A stretch of DNA of 64,000 nucleotides. Source: Eulemur rufifrons (lineage: Eukaryota; Chordata; Mammalia; Primates; Lemuridae). The DNA lies in assembly GCF_041146395.1 (NCBI RefSeq), contig NC_090995.1, positions 11,944,501 to 12,008,500 on the forward strand, written 5' to 3'. Shown here one piece after another: positions 35,941 to 50,116 of the stretch. The position numbers were made by a program, and so were the translations under genes. The notes under the pieces were generated by a model. It was not told the DNA's origin. It made no database searches and worked only from the letters and a program-made list of their open reading frames with translations. Every line of letters begins with the position of its first letter. Within the stretch, counting starts at the first letter, position 1.

Positions 35941-37025
35941 TACTTTTGTAGAAAGAGAAAAAAAAGTGTGGGTAGCAGGTCATTATTATTGCCTCCTATA
36001 TAATCAGACATACAAGGAAGAAGAAAGACGAGAGACAGAGTGGACCAGAGCAGCTGTGAAAGTAAAGAGATGGGCACGGACAGTTGGCATGTGCTTTAGA
36101 ATCCGACTTGGGAACAGCCTTCAGTAAGGAGTCTGGTCAACCAAAACCTACCAACACCAGCTTTCATGCCATTCTCGCCAATACTTCTTTCCTGCCCCCT
36201 CAGCCGAAGCCAAATCCCCAATTAAACCCTAATCTTAAACATTCTGAAGACTGAGTAGGTAACTTTTAGAACTTCATTACCGGCTGATTGAATCCTAATT
36301 ACATTAGCTTTAAAAACATACACACAGAGAGACTAAGCCATGCAAATCAGACAGGAGCAGAGAGGAAATTTTAAACAGGAAAATACATTCAGTAAGAAGA
36401 CAAATTTAGCATCCTAAGTGTCAGTGGGGACATTAATGCAAGAATGAAATGACATATTTTCCTAACCCCAAGGCCTCACGAGCCTTCATCCTATATACAA
36501 CTTATGGCTTCAAATTACAGTATTAGAATCTGTAAATCAAAACCAATAGAAGTTATTTGCTCTCTATTACTCTAGACAGTTTGGGGTATTATTGTGCCAG
36601 TTTGACGACTTCTTCATTTTAGGGAAATTGCATTCTCCTCGTTATTCTTGCCCATGTAATATGATAAAAGGAGACAGGGAAAGAAAAGCTGATATCCTTT
36701 AAAATCCATCATATGGGAACTTTCTCTTTTGACATTGTGGTTTTATCAATATTTAAATAACTTGCACAAATATTTTATTAATAATTGCCATCAGAATGAT
36801 ATATGAGAATTAATTGACACGAGTAAGTTATACATTGATCATGAAAGCTCTGTGATAAGAGTCGGCTATGTAGATAGAATGTTTCACTCTCACCGTGTAT
36901 CATAAAAAAGTATGAATTTGCTTTTATGGAAAATGTAAACCTAGAAAATGTATTTTACAACGAGGATACATAAAGTGAGCATATGCAAAACTATTGTGCA
37001 GAATGGCCTGGCGTTGAGGTGAAAA
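35941..37025. other. No gene seen
   Basis: Unique AT-rich sequence, nothing assignable. Confidence 0.55.
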
Positions 37026-37029
37026 GTAT

Positions 37030-37335
37030 TAGTTAACAGAGGCTGGGAAGGGTGTATGGGGGGAGGGGAGGAAGAGACGTTGGCTAATGGGTACAGGCAT
37101 ACAGCTAGATACAAGGACTATGTTCTAACGCTCAAGAACACAGTAGGGTGACTATAGTTAACGACATTGTATTGTATATTTCAAAATAGCTAAAAGATTT
37201 AAAATATTCCAAGACATAGAAGTGAAGAATGCTCAAGGTGAATACCCTAAATATCCTGACTTGCATGTAACAAGGTATCACAGGTACCCCATAAATATAT
37301 ACAAATAGGACATATCAATAAAAATATCAACAGTC
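37030..37335 (+). mobile_element. LINE-1 3' end
   Basis: 'gttaacagaggctgggaagg', a G-rich tract ('ggggggaggggagg', about 37058-37072), 'agggtgactatagttaac', 'ttcaaaatagctaaaaga' and 'caggtaccccataaatatat' are the L1 3' UTR and its end. Only the last 300 bp are present. Confidence 0.85.
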
Positions 37336-37339
37336 TACT

Positions 37340-37950
37340 GCTCATTTTTATAGCTTTTCAATTTCCAGTGATATATCCCAGTCTAATGTTTACTGAGATA
37401 TTGCTAACTCATGTTTTCCCTAATAATTTCATACGGACCTTTTTATTCAGATTTGTCATAATACTATGCTAAATATGGTGCATAGCACTTAATGACACAG
37501 CAAAAATACCCTGAAATCTGTATTTCCTTGGATTCAACTCTCTTGCCACGCTCAAGCCCCAAAGAGCCATTGCTTTATAGCACTTACATCCAATGTCGTT
37601 TAATAAGAGAAGCAACATTACTCAAAATCAGTCTTTACCTGAAGAATAGTCATTTACTTAGGAGAAACGAACCATTAACACCTTCAGAGATGTTTACGTG
37701 CCCAGGCGTGTTAGAGGATCCAATTAGGTATGTGCCTTATAAAGTCAAGTTTTCTACTTTGAATTGTAAATTTTTCTCAACCTCACAATGTTGGTGCTTT
37801 TATGAAATTACAAATTCAGAATTCAAATAACTTGAAGTTCATGTGATATTTTTATCGAAACTTTGGAATAAAATATTTCAACAAAGTTAGGAATAAAACT
37901 CATAATTTACAAATATATGTTTCCTGAGGCTTTATAAATCTATCATGTTA
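37340..37950. other. No gene seen
   Basis: Unique AT-rich sequence. The open frame 37492-37830 (112 codons) has no recognisable domain or homologue. Confidence 0.5.
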
Positions 37951-37954
37951 TTTT

Positions 37955-38095
37955 CCTTCATAAAACCTAACCTCAGCAGTGGCATGCAGCTCCTCCATGA
38001 GCTGGCTCCATCTGCCACTATGGTCTCATACCCTACCATTTCTCTATTTCTACATAGTCTCAAGGGCATTATCAGAATTATTCCCAGAGCATTCT
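37955..38095 (+). repeat. LINE-2 fragment
   Basis: 'catgagctggctccatctgc', 'actatggtctcataccctac' and 'catttctctatttctacata' resemble the L2 segment that reads 'gatctggccccaacctacctc..ccctacca'. Confidence 0.5.
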
Positions 38096-38329
38096 TTTTT
38101 AAAGTAGTTTTCTTACACTATTACCATTAGATATAAGAAGCCCTCAATTATAAGGCACTGCATTATTTTCTGTAAACAACTAAGAAAGAACACTGATCAT
38201 TATACTTGTATAATACTATCCATTTTAAGATGTATCTCAATTTCAGAAATACTAAAATATGAAAAAATCCTGGCTTAAAAACTTACGAGATGGGGTAATT
38301 GTTGAGGAGGTTAAAAAGAATATTTATAA

Positions 38330-38900
38330 AATATGTGTAACATATAAAGTGTAACATTGAATTTAACATCGCTGTGACATCCACCTATGCATTCCTACCA
38401 CATTTCATTCTCTTGTCCTACCTTTGCAGGAAACACCATTTGAAATTAAAAAAAAAAATTATTCCCCTGTTTTTCTTTATCATTGACCACATTTGTGTCC
38501 CTAAGAAATATGTTGTTTAATTTCAGCATATTCTGAACTTTACTCAAATGTGTTCTTGAAGGGTTCTGAAATTTACCCTTTTTCCTCAGCATATAATCTT
38601 CCTGAGATTCATCTGTGTTGATGCTGTAACTCACGCTGCTGTGCTGTGATGGACATCTGGCTGTTCGCCTTTTGTGTGTGCCTATTACAAACGTGCTGTC
38701 CTTCTGCTACTGGTCTCCTCCTACATCACACGTGCAGGAGCTTCTCTGGGGACTCTATCCGGAGTACAGTTGTGTCTAAATTGGGGTCGAACCTCTTCAA
38801 TTGTGCAAGGTAATAGCAAACCGCTTTCTAGAGTGTCGGTAACCATTTGCCCTCCCAGCAGCAGCACGTAAACATTCCAGGTATATTCCTAGGTCCCACT
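38330..38900 (-). mobile_element. Old LINE-1 (L1M) ORF2 fragment
   Basis: Antisense L1 pattern: 'cctgagattcatctgtgttg', 'gctgtgatggacatctggct', 'gtgcctattacaaacgtgct', 'gagcttctctggggact' and 'cagcagcagcacgtaaac' follow, in order, the ORF2 region seen from the opposite strand. It is strongly diverged and not coding. Confidence 0.6.
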
Positions 38901-39034
38901 TTCACTTAGTTTAAAGGTATCTAATTTTCCATAGTGCCAAAAACAATAGTCAATCAACACTAACGATAGTTACAATCAACTCTCAAGCCATCTGGGTTTA
39001 TTTTCCTTAATTCTTCCCAGTATCATTTTTTTTA

Positions 39035-39175
39035 ATGTTATTTATTTTTTAATTTACACATAATAATTGTATATATTTACAGGGTATATAGTGGTGCTGC
39101 GATACTGGCAATGTATAGTGAGCAGATCAGGGCAATTAGCATAGCCATCAAGCCATCTTTTCGAGAAAGTATGTA
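39035..39175 (-). mobile_element. LINE-1 3' end, antisense
   Basis: 'taatttacacataataattg', 'tatttacagggtatatagtg', 'gcagatcagggcaattagca' and 'tagccatcaagccatc' match an L1 3' end read in reverse. It could be the 3' part of the same element as 38330-38900 after rearrangement, but the order of the pieces does not fit a simple single element. Confidence 0.6.
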
Positions 39176-39384
39176 ACATGAAAGGTAAAGGTAAAGATTT
39201 GGAGCCAGACTGCTCCATGCCACTGTGAAGATTAGATTCCTTAATACTTATCATATTTTTAGACAGGGACCTTGGACATAAGAAGCAGAAAATAATTGTT
39301 AGGTGGTGCTATTGTTATATTGAATTATATAGAACCCTGATACTACCTAGATTTTAGTGTATTGTATCTTTGTGCATTTGTGTA

Positions 39385-39665
39385 TATTGCTCCCTTATAC
39401 TTAAATGTCTTTCTCTCCCTTCTCCATCTAAATTCAAGAGCAATCCCATAAATCACCCTCAGTCCCATGCCGAGTTACCGTCCTTACTTAGAGCTACCAC
39501 GGCCTCAAATACACCACTTACCACATTGCATTCCAGTCATTTGTTTATTTCGTATCTCCCTTACTACAATTTCAGTTATTTTTCAGACATAACCTTTTGT
39601 TTTTATTCCTTATTTCCTGGTCTTTAGTATCCTTTTAACAAATGTTTGATGAATAAAAGAATTAT
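39385..39665 (+). repeat. LINE-2 3' region
   Basis: 'ccttatacttaaatgtcttt', 'tttatttcgtatctccctta', then an end near 'caaatgtttgatgaataaa', matching the L2 terminus. Confidence 0.5.
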
Positions 39666-39669
39666 GAAT

Positions 39670-40540
39670 AATTTCAAACATCAGTGATACCCACTCACAA
39701 ATATTTATTTAGCTTTGCCAATTCAACTGGACTACAAAGTGTTAAAATTATATACCATCGTGTTCTCCTAGCGTATTCTTAATATTAAAGGAGTTCTACT
39801 TTTTTTTAACATCCTAGAAGAATCTTTAAATGTGACCTTTATTATCAGTGTGCAACTATAATAACCTTTTCTCCAACCAACCTTGTAAATTAACATATTC
39901 TTTATTTCTCTCTTCTTTGAGGATGTCACCCCACAGCACAACTGATTAATAAAACGCCCAGAGCATTGAAGCACAAAGTCACTTTATGGATCTCCTTTCT
40001 CCAGTTTAGTCTTTAAGTTGGTAAAAATACTGAACCCTCTGTTCCTTTTTTCCCTTTAGATTTAAAATGAAGAAATGAGTGGCTGCTACAATGTTAACGC
40101 CGCAAACCTTATGCAAGAGGTAAAGGAAGTCACTGCCTGTTCACAGAAGCTCCTTCTGCTACTTCCCTTCCTCCAGGCTGTGCGTGATCAGCTCTCAGTC
40201 ACACAGATAACTTCAGTCACTAAACTGTTACATGGTGTCAAACCTTCCTCCCTGCTATTTCAACCAAAAATGGCCTCAGTTTTGACATTGCCATTGAGCA
40301 GTGAGGACGAACACTTCAAAGTAGTTTTTCTCCTAGATATGCCTAGGCCCTTTAATGGTTCTTCACATGACATAGAATAAAGCTCATCTGGTTGACTAGT
40401 GCTAAACATTTAGCACCTACGATTGAACACAATACCCTAGATGTGATATGAAAGGTTTACAATGAATTATCATTTATGTGTTTAGTTTACAAACGTGTTC
40501 TATGTCCTTGTTTCATTGTATACTTGTCCTAATATAGTTA
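39670..40540. other. No gene seen; one exon-like patch
   Basis: Unique sequence. A 101-codon frame (40075-40380) is open but its product is unrecognised. It is preceded by a good acceptor-like polypyrimidine tract ('ccttttttccctttag', ending 40059). Confidence 0.4.
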
Positions 40541-40549
40541 AGAATATAG

Positions 40550-40890
40550 GGCCGGGCACGGGGGCTCATGCCTGTAATCCTAGCACTCTGGGAGGCCGAG
40601 GCGGGTGGATTGCTTGAGGTCAGGAGTTCGAGACCAGCCTGAGCAAGAGCGAGACCCCATCTCTACTAAAAATATAAAGAAATTACCTGGCCAACTAAAA
40701 ATACATACAGAAAAAATTAGCCAGGCATGGTGGCGCATGCCTGTCATCCCAGCTACTCGGGAGGCTAAAGCAGTAGGATTGCTCAAGCCAAGGAGTTTGA
40801 GGTTGCTGTGAGCGAGGCTGATGCCATGGCACTCACTCTAGCCTAGGCAACAAAGAAAGACTGTCTCAAAAAAAAAAAAAAAAAAAAAAA
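40550..40890 (+). mobile_element. Full-length strepsirrhine-type Alu
   Basis: Starts 'ggccgggcacgggggctcat' and ends in a tail of about 24 A. The A box region has one substitution (gggggctca for ggtggctca), while the B box gttcgagacc is intact. Target duplication aagaatata at 40540-40548 and 40891-40899. More diverged than the 17663 and 18725 copies. Confidence 0.96.
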
Positions 40891-40899
40891 AAGAATATA

Positions 40900-43800
40900 T
40901 TTGATGGGGGGAGGGCAGACATACTGTACTATTAACAAAAATCAAGTTTTTTTGCATGTTTATTTTCATTAAATTTCATGTCTCTAACTTTGTACCAGCA
41001 TTGTCTGTTCAGTAATACAAATTTTTAAATTGTATTATTTCAGCTAACAGAATCATTACTCTCCTTGCATTTGAGTCACCTGAAAATTTGATGACACAAG
41101 TTTTTAAGTGGATGTCCAATAGACAATACCATTTGTGTGCTTAGAGCTCACCACAATGTCTGATACTAATGGGTATTCCATACAAATTGAATGAATTAAT
41201 TCTTGGATGAATGGGTATTCTGCAATATTAAAGCCAGTCAAAAACCAAGCTCATCTACTTTCCTTATACACCTTTCTCTTTCCCTATTTCCCTGTCTCAT
41301 AAGATGACATAATCATCTTTTCCTAGTATCCACATTCTAAACCTTGAAGTCATTTCACATTGCAGCTTCTCTCTCAGCCTCAATATCCACCCAATCACTC
41401 GACAATGCTTCATCCACAGTGTTGATTGCGTCACTCTTGCCCTTTCTAATCTAATGAGGGATGCTATTGCAATCCTTCATGAAGAAGAGTGACATTAATG
41501 GCGCTTATTGCTAATGAGACACTCTTCTCGTGATATTACAGAGTCACCATTATGAATTATGTTTTGAATTACCGAAAGTATGCTATTTGCAGAGTATTCC
41601 CTTTTCCAGACAAAATACCGCCTCGGTGAGTACAATTGCTCCAACAGCTGCACTCGACAGCAGGAATCACACATGCCGTCCCAGCAGCGAACTGCCAAAA
41701 ACTGACTGATAGTATTCTACATTCAGGGAAGAAATCGGGAGAATTGCATATAAATACCCAAAACATTTATGCCTGTTTATGTGTGCACACACCAAATGTC
41801 AGATATATTCCACACGTGTTAACTGAGATTCAATTGGGCCATGCTCTCTGCTGTTTGCAAAGATGAATGAGGCACAATTCCTGCCCTTAACTTCACGGTC
41901 AGAGGAGAAAGACATACACTGGGAAAAAAAAAAAATCCAACATAAGTTATCAATAGTGATGTAAATAGATGCAAAGCGTAGAAAAATTTGTCCAGGTACC
42001 AAGACTGGAATAAGATGCACAAAATAAAAATAAAATTCTTGGGGGAAAATGTTCTTTCCTTATGTATATTTTATATACATATTTATTAAATATTATATAT
42101 GGAAGTTTTTGACGGCTAAGTTTCCTCTCCAGTTCAGAGCATGGAAAAACAAAGGAGCATGACTACCGTCAATTAATATCTCTGAGCCTAAAGAAAGATC
42201 CCTGCAGGTCTCTGCCCATCTTCAAAAGCAAGTATCTTCAGGAAATCATTCACAGTTCATGCAAATCCAGACAGGCTTGCTGCCCACAGAAACCTGCCAG
42301 CAGGCACCTCGCAGGGATATTGCAAATAAGCTAACAGCACTAACAAAAAAGTTTGGGGGGGAAGGCAGAGGGGAAATAGAGAATGGTATTGCTTGTGGCT
42401 CCAAAATATAAACAAAAATGAAAAACTGAATCTAGAATCCAGTCAGTTGTGCTATATTACAATGTTCGCATTCCTTAAAATTTCGGCCATGCTATGCAAA
42501 GTCACACAAGAAAACCTATAGGGCTTATGAGCAAATGAGGTTAGGATCACGACACTCAGAAACTTCACCAGTGATGCATTAGAAAAATAGGAACTAATGA
42601 AAAGGGTAGCAGTTTTATACACATGAAATGGTTATGAAATATATAAATGCTACCATAAATACGGCACTTTACCTTGAAAAAGACCTGAAGTTTGCAGAAG
42701 GGCTGCAGCTTGTGAGTGATTAAGAAACGGTAGAAGGCAGATTATCTGAAATGGGTCTGAAAGTTCTAACACCAGATGTAGGTGGGTGTGGCCAATAATA
42801 ATGAAACCAGGTAACGAATAGATGTTTGAGATGTGTGCATGTGTGTTTTGTAAATTCCTCTGCGGCTGGGTTCAGCAGGCTGCAGTTGACTGCAGTCACC
42901 TAGGGTCTCGCACAAACAAATTTGTGCAGAAGCAAAGGCAAAATTTGTGTCGTGCTCAAATTGTTCCCTAACATATCAATTGTGTTGGAACAATTTCAAG
43001 TTCTGCACTACAGCAGAACTTACTGAACACTGTAAGTCTCATAAGGAAATTTTCTTTTCACTGACAGAGTATTTCATGGAAACTTAAGAGAATGCATCAT
43101 TGAACTAACCATTTAAACAAAATGGCAAAATTATAAGTTTCTAATTAATCCTCTGGATAAAATTTACGTACACTAAATATACATAGAACTAGAAGGACAG
43201 AGACGGACTGGAGCTTTTTTATAATATTCTTTTATCAATTTTAAGAGACCATTACTGATCAAATAATTTTCTAACATTATGGACAGGAAAATAAAACAGG
43301 GGATTAATTCCTCTTAGGTTCTAAAATATACGTATCTCTTTTCTTTCATATCCAGAGTTGGTGTTACTGACGTTTGTCTGTGGTCAAGCTTGCAACGTGG
43401 TCAGGGTCTCATGCCCCAGTGGCTTGCATTGCACACAAATCTAGGCACCCACCAACTTCTGACACCAATCGTTAGGAGAACCAGGCTGACTTCGGGTCAC
43501 ACTTGGACATCCATTAAGTTGGGGACCACAGACACTAAGGCTTAGAAAGATCATTCACTATTTCAAGGCCTCTATGTCTTTAAGAAAGAGCAGAACTGTT
43601 TTACAGTTCCTACCGAAATCATTGTGATAGGAACTATGGACTTCGAATTGCAATCCCTTTGAACAGAATATGCCAGCTAAAACTTTACCTTCCTATTTTC
43701 CAAGTTTGCCAAGCGCTTTCATAACTATTACCTTATTTAATTTAATGTAATTACATCTCCCTGTATCAATGCACACTGGGAATCATTTTCCTACTCATTC

Positions 43801-45440
43801 AAAATTTTTTTCCATCTATGTTATTTGAAATCTTTCCAGCCTACTTTTGGAAAACGACTTACCCAAGCATTTCCAGAAAAGCGTTACACTGCGTGTTCGA
43901 AGAGATCAGTTATAGCTGGCATATGTAAAGCACCTAAGGAAACCTTCTGCAGCAGAATTGAAATTGATGAGGCATCAGTTGAGCCATTCAACCGGTGAGT
44001 TTCTCGGTCACTTAGAACATGTAAGCCTTGTGTGTTTATTTGTTTGGTTTGGTCTGGTTTTTTTTTTCATTCTGAAGAGTAAAGCTGGTTTCAAGAACAG
44101 GTTAGCCAAGGAGGCCACAGGGGAAAAACCTAATCAAGTCTTGTTAAGGGGAACAAGAACTTCACTCCTTTGCTTTCTTTGAAGAGGGGTTTGTCCTACA
44201 TAACTCCACCCTCTTGAGCATAAAGAAGTGGGTTACCTGCAGGGTGAGTCTCAGAAAAGAACTGGATGTAAGGATCCCAGCTCCTCCTTCCGCCCTACCC
44301 AGGCTATCCGGCTAACGACAGAGTGCAGACATTCAGTTCTGCTACTGCAGGCCTCCTTAGGGTTACATTCTGCCTCTGCTTCTGCCTAATGATTTCGGAG
44401 TTCAATTCAGGAGAGTGTTAGAGCACGATGCCTTGGGCCAGGAATATTGAGAAATAGACAGGGAGTGCAATTTGGGTAGCAAAAATAACACTGAATCTCG
44501 AGGGACTGGGCGAGGTCAGTTGTTGTCTGTTGTTGACCTTGGTGTTTTTGTATTGCACCCTGCAGCCGGTTTTCACAGTTGTGTGCTGTGCATATAACCA
44601 GTGCAGCCTAAGCAACAACTTTAAACCTTGGGAATTAAAGGGATAGGTCACCAGGGGATTTTTAATGTGATGGGGAGCTGCAGCCTAGGGTGGCTTGCCT
44701 ACAGGTGTGTGGCTCCTTTTATACACTGAGAGGCTGTTTTACCACAGGGCTTCCCAGGCCTTAAGGAAAGTCACATGGACCACAAAGACCTTCAGAAGCT
44801 GTCTGCTACAGTATGACCTTGAACTATTGTGTGTCGACAATAGGTGAAACAGATTCTGTGGATTTTACTGTATTTCCAAACCATGTACATAGACATGGTC
44901 TTTAAAGCACATAGGCATGTGTTATATGAGTGCTTCAGAGGACATATATGAGAGATCCCAGCTTTACATTTTTTGTACCAGATACACTGTCTTGAAGAAC
45001 ACAGGGAGACACCTATTCTCACTAAACCTCCCTAAGACTACAGGCTTCAAGAAATAGCAACGACAGTATGAGTTCAGAAATAGATTGAATATGCAGATTC
45101 ACAGGTGAGTTCAGAAATCTACTAAGGGTGTCCCTCTAGCTGGACTGAGTACGAGTTGGAGGAAGAGTTCTTAGAGCCAACCGATTTCATAGCAAGAATA
45201 GTGAATCCACCACCCTGGCATAGAACAGAGTGGGTGACATGTCACTAGACAGAATCCACACGACATCACCATCAGGATGCCCAAAACATACAGCCCAAAG
45301 ACGTTCCAAATAAGAATCTAAAATTCTTGCAAATTCCTAAGCTTACCCAGCATGTCTCAAAGTCCCTTTGTAAAGGAAGAGAACACATGTATAGATATGT
45401 ATTCCTTCAAAATCTGGTAGTTCCCTAGTACAAAATGAAA
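40900..45440. other. No gene seen; unique sequence with L2 traces
   Basis: 41095-41220 ends like an L2 terminus ('tacaaattgaatgaattaat'), and 41330-41480 has L2-like text ('cattgcagcttctctctcag', 'ccacccaatcactcgacaa'). Nothing assignable lies from 41500 to 45440. A poly-A patch occurs near 41923-41935 and a T run near 44060-44068. Confidence 0.5.
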
Positions 45441-45445
45441 TATCA

Positions 45446-45575
45446 TTTTTTTTTTTTAAGAGATGGGATCTCCCTATGTTATCCAGGCTGATTTTGATCT
45501 CCTGGGCTCAAGTGATCCTCCCACCTCGGCCTGCCAAAGTGCTAGGGTTACGGGCGTGAACCACCACGCCTGGCC
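45446..45575 (-). mobile_element. Free left Alu monomer (FLAM-like)
   Basis: A 130-bp antisense element: T run, 'agagatgggatctccctatg', 'tcctgggctcaagtgatcct', 'cctcggcctgccaaagtgct' and an end 'ccaccacgcctggcc'. Only the left-monomer part is present, with its own A tail, which is the layout of old free monomers. No target duplication identified. Confidence 0.82.
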
Positions 45576-45692
45576 AAAGGTAATGTCGTTATAGGTGATT
45601 TCTCCCAATTCAATTCAAGTTCTCAAGTGGTAGGTTCTGAAAAACTGGCATAGATGGAATGACATCCTGATTAGACTACAATCAAGACTGTT

Positions 45693-46293
<601 letters not shown>

Positions 46294-48831
46294 CTAGGGA
46301 CTGGGGATTAATTCTTTTTCTAGATTTGGTGCATGGCCAGTGCCATTCTAATCTTATGAACCCTTTAGAAAATGAGGCACATCAGAAACTTGGCATTGAA
46401 TTAATGCAGTTTCTGAAGCTGTGAGGGAACTACACCCATTCCACCAGAAACAACTCAGCCTACAGCTGCTGCAGGACAATCGTCCCCTCCAGCCATCAAG
46501 ACCTCTCTACTGACACTGATCAGAATACGAAATTGGAGGGGATGATTTTTTTCCCCACTCATTATTTTGAAATCACAAAAGTGAAATCATTCGAGTCTGG
46601 TTTTTAATTTATTTGAACTGTAGCATCTAAGGAAATTTAAATTTGTTCTTTAATTGTTGTTGAGGAATTTAATAAAGGGCAGAGATTTATATTTAGGACA
46701 TCTAGTTTTTGGCATGTTATTAGAATAGTTTCGAGTGGTCATTAATATTATTGTGCAACTTCTAATAAGCTTGGACAACGTAGCTGGATATAATTTGGGT
46801 TGAGAATAGAAAGGGCAGAGCATTTTAAGCTCTGGTATAGACGGACTGTTTTAGATATCTCCAGAGGAAAAGAGATGTCTCTGTCACCAGTGGTCCTAGG
46901 CAGATCCACCAAAAGTCAGACATCAGTAGGACAACGGTCTCATCATGAGCAAAGCTCATGATAGATTGCAGATTTTCCCTTTTAAACAATAGCAACACTC
47001 TGCTTTCCACAGACTGGATGATTAGGCTCCATAATGTAGGAAAACAAGCACCTAGAGGCTTTTGAAGGCCAGGGATAGGGACAGTTCTTCACCTCTTACC
47101 AGTTTTCTGTAATGGGGTTTTTCCAAGGTTTCTCGCCCTAGAAAAGTGGAGTCAGTTACCTGATTGCTGAGTTTGGGAGAGGAAATAGGCAGCCACAACT
47201 CAGCCTCCTACCCAGCCCCCCATTCCTGAAGATGCCCTAGAGGGAACGCTGGCTCCACCCGGCCTTCAGGTCTAACAGGTGTGGCTCCCACCGGGGAGAT
47301 TCCTAGCTGACTCTGGCTGAGCCTGTACTTTGCTATCAGGATGTCCATTATTGCCACATCTCTGAGTCCCATTCTCCAATATGAGTTTTATCCATCATAA
47401 AGAATAAAGGTGATATTTTGATCTCTTTAATCTTCATCTATCTTAACTCATGCATCTGGGTAAGATTGGAGTATACGTACGTTTGTGAGCGTGTGTGCGT
47501 GATCAGCTTCGGCAGGGAAACCAAGGCTGTCCTTTAATGCGCTTGCTTATGGATGTACAAAGAAAAATATAACTCCCTAACAGCATTCAATCCAGTGAAG
47601 TAACGAAGGGAAGCCTAGATCCAAGGTTTGAGAGCCATGGAGCTGTCGATACCAGAAGAAGCTATTGCTTCTCTCAAGCTTTCACATGAGAAAATATGAG
47701 CAAAACAGAAGAGTTCCAAGTCCAGTATTCCCAATTTCACATCTACTGAAGTTTTAAGTCTCTAAAGGGGACCCTATGGAGTTATTTAAGCATCTAAGCT
47801 TAAGGGGCCAAGAATATAATGTGCCTTAAAGCAGGAATGGAGTCATATAAAAGTTATGAAGAAATCAAAAGCAAAAGCACAGCTGTAGGGCGTTGGTGAC
47901 AACATGTACTCTGTACAGGAAGATGGACTACCTTTTCCTACCTTCCTCACCGTCACGCATTTAGCATCTGTCACCTAACAGAAACAGTCAATATAGTCAT
48001 TTGCAAGATAGCAACATACAGAATTTCAAGTCAGAATGAAGAAAATCAAGGAAGGGGAAAACAAGTAGAGTATTTCCCAATAGTATTCAATTCATCTCAG
48101 AAAGCCCATTTTGATGACCACGTTGACACCAGCCATGGCAACAGTTCTATTGGTGTTTATAGATTAGGGCACTTTTTTGTATGTCACTCTCAACAATTCT
48201 CTGATACGAACAAAAGAAACACTATTCTTTTCCGTAAAACAAAAACAGACAAAAAACTAAAGCTTAGTTACGTCCATGCTTTATCCAGGAGAAAGCCATT
48301 AGCCACAACTAGGAGTGGCAGATCAGAACCAGAGTACTAAACCCTCCCCACACCTCCTTCTAATTCCATATTATTTTCTGTAATCCATGCTTCCAGACAG
48401 CTGGCAAATTAAAATAGAGGTATCTTCTCAGTAAAAACTCAGCCCAGACTTGATTATTCCCTTTCTGATCAACTGTATGGACCATGCAGCCAACTGTTTT
48501 GTGACAGCAAAGAATAAATTACACTTTCTTTACTCCCCTAACATGGACAAGGAGATAACTCCATTCGACTTTATTTCTATCCTTAAATGGAGTTAAGTAA
48601 AACGAAAGACATGGTCTATGTTAATGAAAAAGATGGATGGAAAAAATGTGTCCTTATTTTAGTGCCATTCAAATGTTGCCAGCCTCAAATTCTCTGTGTA
48701 GGATTTGTAGTATGGAATTGAAAAATATGCCAACAGGGAAAAATAATCAGAATATTCTGACCCCTCCTTCTCTCCCACCACCAATAACTGCCTTACAAAA
48801 CTGTTCCAAAAGACAAACATACAAGCAAGCT

Positions 48832-48871
48832 AAAAAAAAAAAAAAAAAAAAAAAAAAAACAAAAAAAAAAA
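48832..48871. repeat. A-rich tract
   Basis: Forty bases with a single C interruption. No retroposed sequence or target duplication is recognisable beside it. Confidence 0.95.
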
Positions 48872-48978
48872 GTTGGATTAACATTAAAAATTAAAGTAGG
48901 GTAAGACAGAGAATAAAAAGGTACTCTTTGACTGATGTGACCTCTTAAAGCATATGTGAGTACATGGAGTAAGTGTGT

Positions 48979-49011
<33 letters not shown>

Positions 49012-49012
49012 C
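48979..49012. repeat. (AC)n microsatellite
   Basis: About 16 AC dinucleotides with one GC interruption near the 3' end. Confidence 0.95.
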
Positions 49013-50101
49013 CATAAGCCATACTCCTGTTTAATCATCAAGACCACCCTAGACTGTTGATTAGTTACCTTGCCTATGGGGAACTCCAAAGACTTGGGGA
49101 GCTAGACTCTTCCGGATAATTTTGTCTACAACTTTTTAGTGGTTCCTTTCACTAAGGCCAGACAAATTGGAAACCCTGTCTCCAAACTTTTATATTTTGG
49201 AAGTCATACGTAGAAGGAAAAAAAAAAAAAAATCCCTCAGGAAGCTAATTCTTCAATAGAAAATGAGAATGCCCAGTTTTTGTACAGTTCATTTCTACTG
49301 GAGAACTGGGATTCTTTCAGGTCTCCCCATAGATTTCTTCCTCTCACCCAACTCCTGACAACCTTCTTCCATCTCTGTCATTACCCCATGGCTGGCTGAG
49401 AAGACAATAGTTAATCCGCAGAAATCTCTTAGCTAAACCCACGCCGACTGTGTTTCATCCTCAGATAATTGGCTCCACAAAGATGTACTTGCCGTTGAAT
49501 ATGAGCCACGGACTAAAGGCTGTTATTCATAATTGAGGTTGACACTTATCACCTCTTACTGGCATAACATTCACTTTAAACCCAGAGTCACAAAAATGAA
49601 GGTCACATACTTAGTTTATCTGCACCTCCCATGTGTGACCTTTGAATCACTGAAACATTATTTTTCAAAGGGCAACAATCATACAAGAGGATCTTCGTTC
49701 TCCCCAACCCTTCTAATAAAAACGACCAGAAACAGAATAAAATCATTATACCAAACTTAAAACTACAGATACCTGGTGAAAACACAGCACACATATTAAA
49801 GTCAGCTTATCTCTCGTGAGAAAGTCCTAGAGCCTCACAGTTTTGTTTGGTTAAGAAATATTCACAGCTTTTCCCTAACAGAATGAGTATGGACCTTCAC
49901 TGAAAGACGAGACTAGGATTTTATTTCAATCAACTTTTGTGGCTTACCTCAACTGTTGCTATTTACAGACAGAAACAATAAATGAATAAATTGTATCCGG
50001 ATACTCACAGCAGCGATCGCAGTTGTAGCCCCTAACATCAGACGTCCCCGCCGCAGACTGAATGCCACTGTAAAGAAGTGCTTTTATTTTTCTAACAAAG
50101 T

Positions 50102-50116
50102 AGCACCCTCTAGTGG
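50102..50116 (-). promoter_or_regulatory. CTCF-like motif
   Basis: Plus-strand agcaccctctagtgg. Its reverse complement matches 13 of 14 positions of CCASYAGRKGGCRS (the mismatch is at the C of GGC). It is not inside a recognisable repeat. Match only. Confidence 0.35.

Noticed and set aside
46305..46400. Antisense U6 snRNA pseudogene
   Set aside because: Only about 14 bases resemble U6 and the rest cannot be aligned; no poly-A or target duplication.
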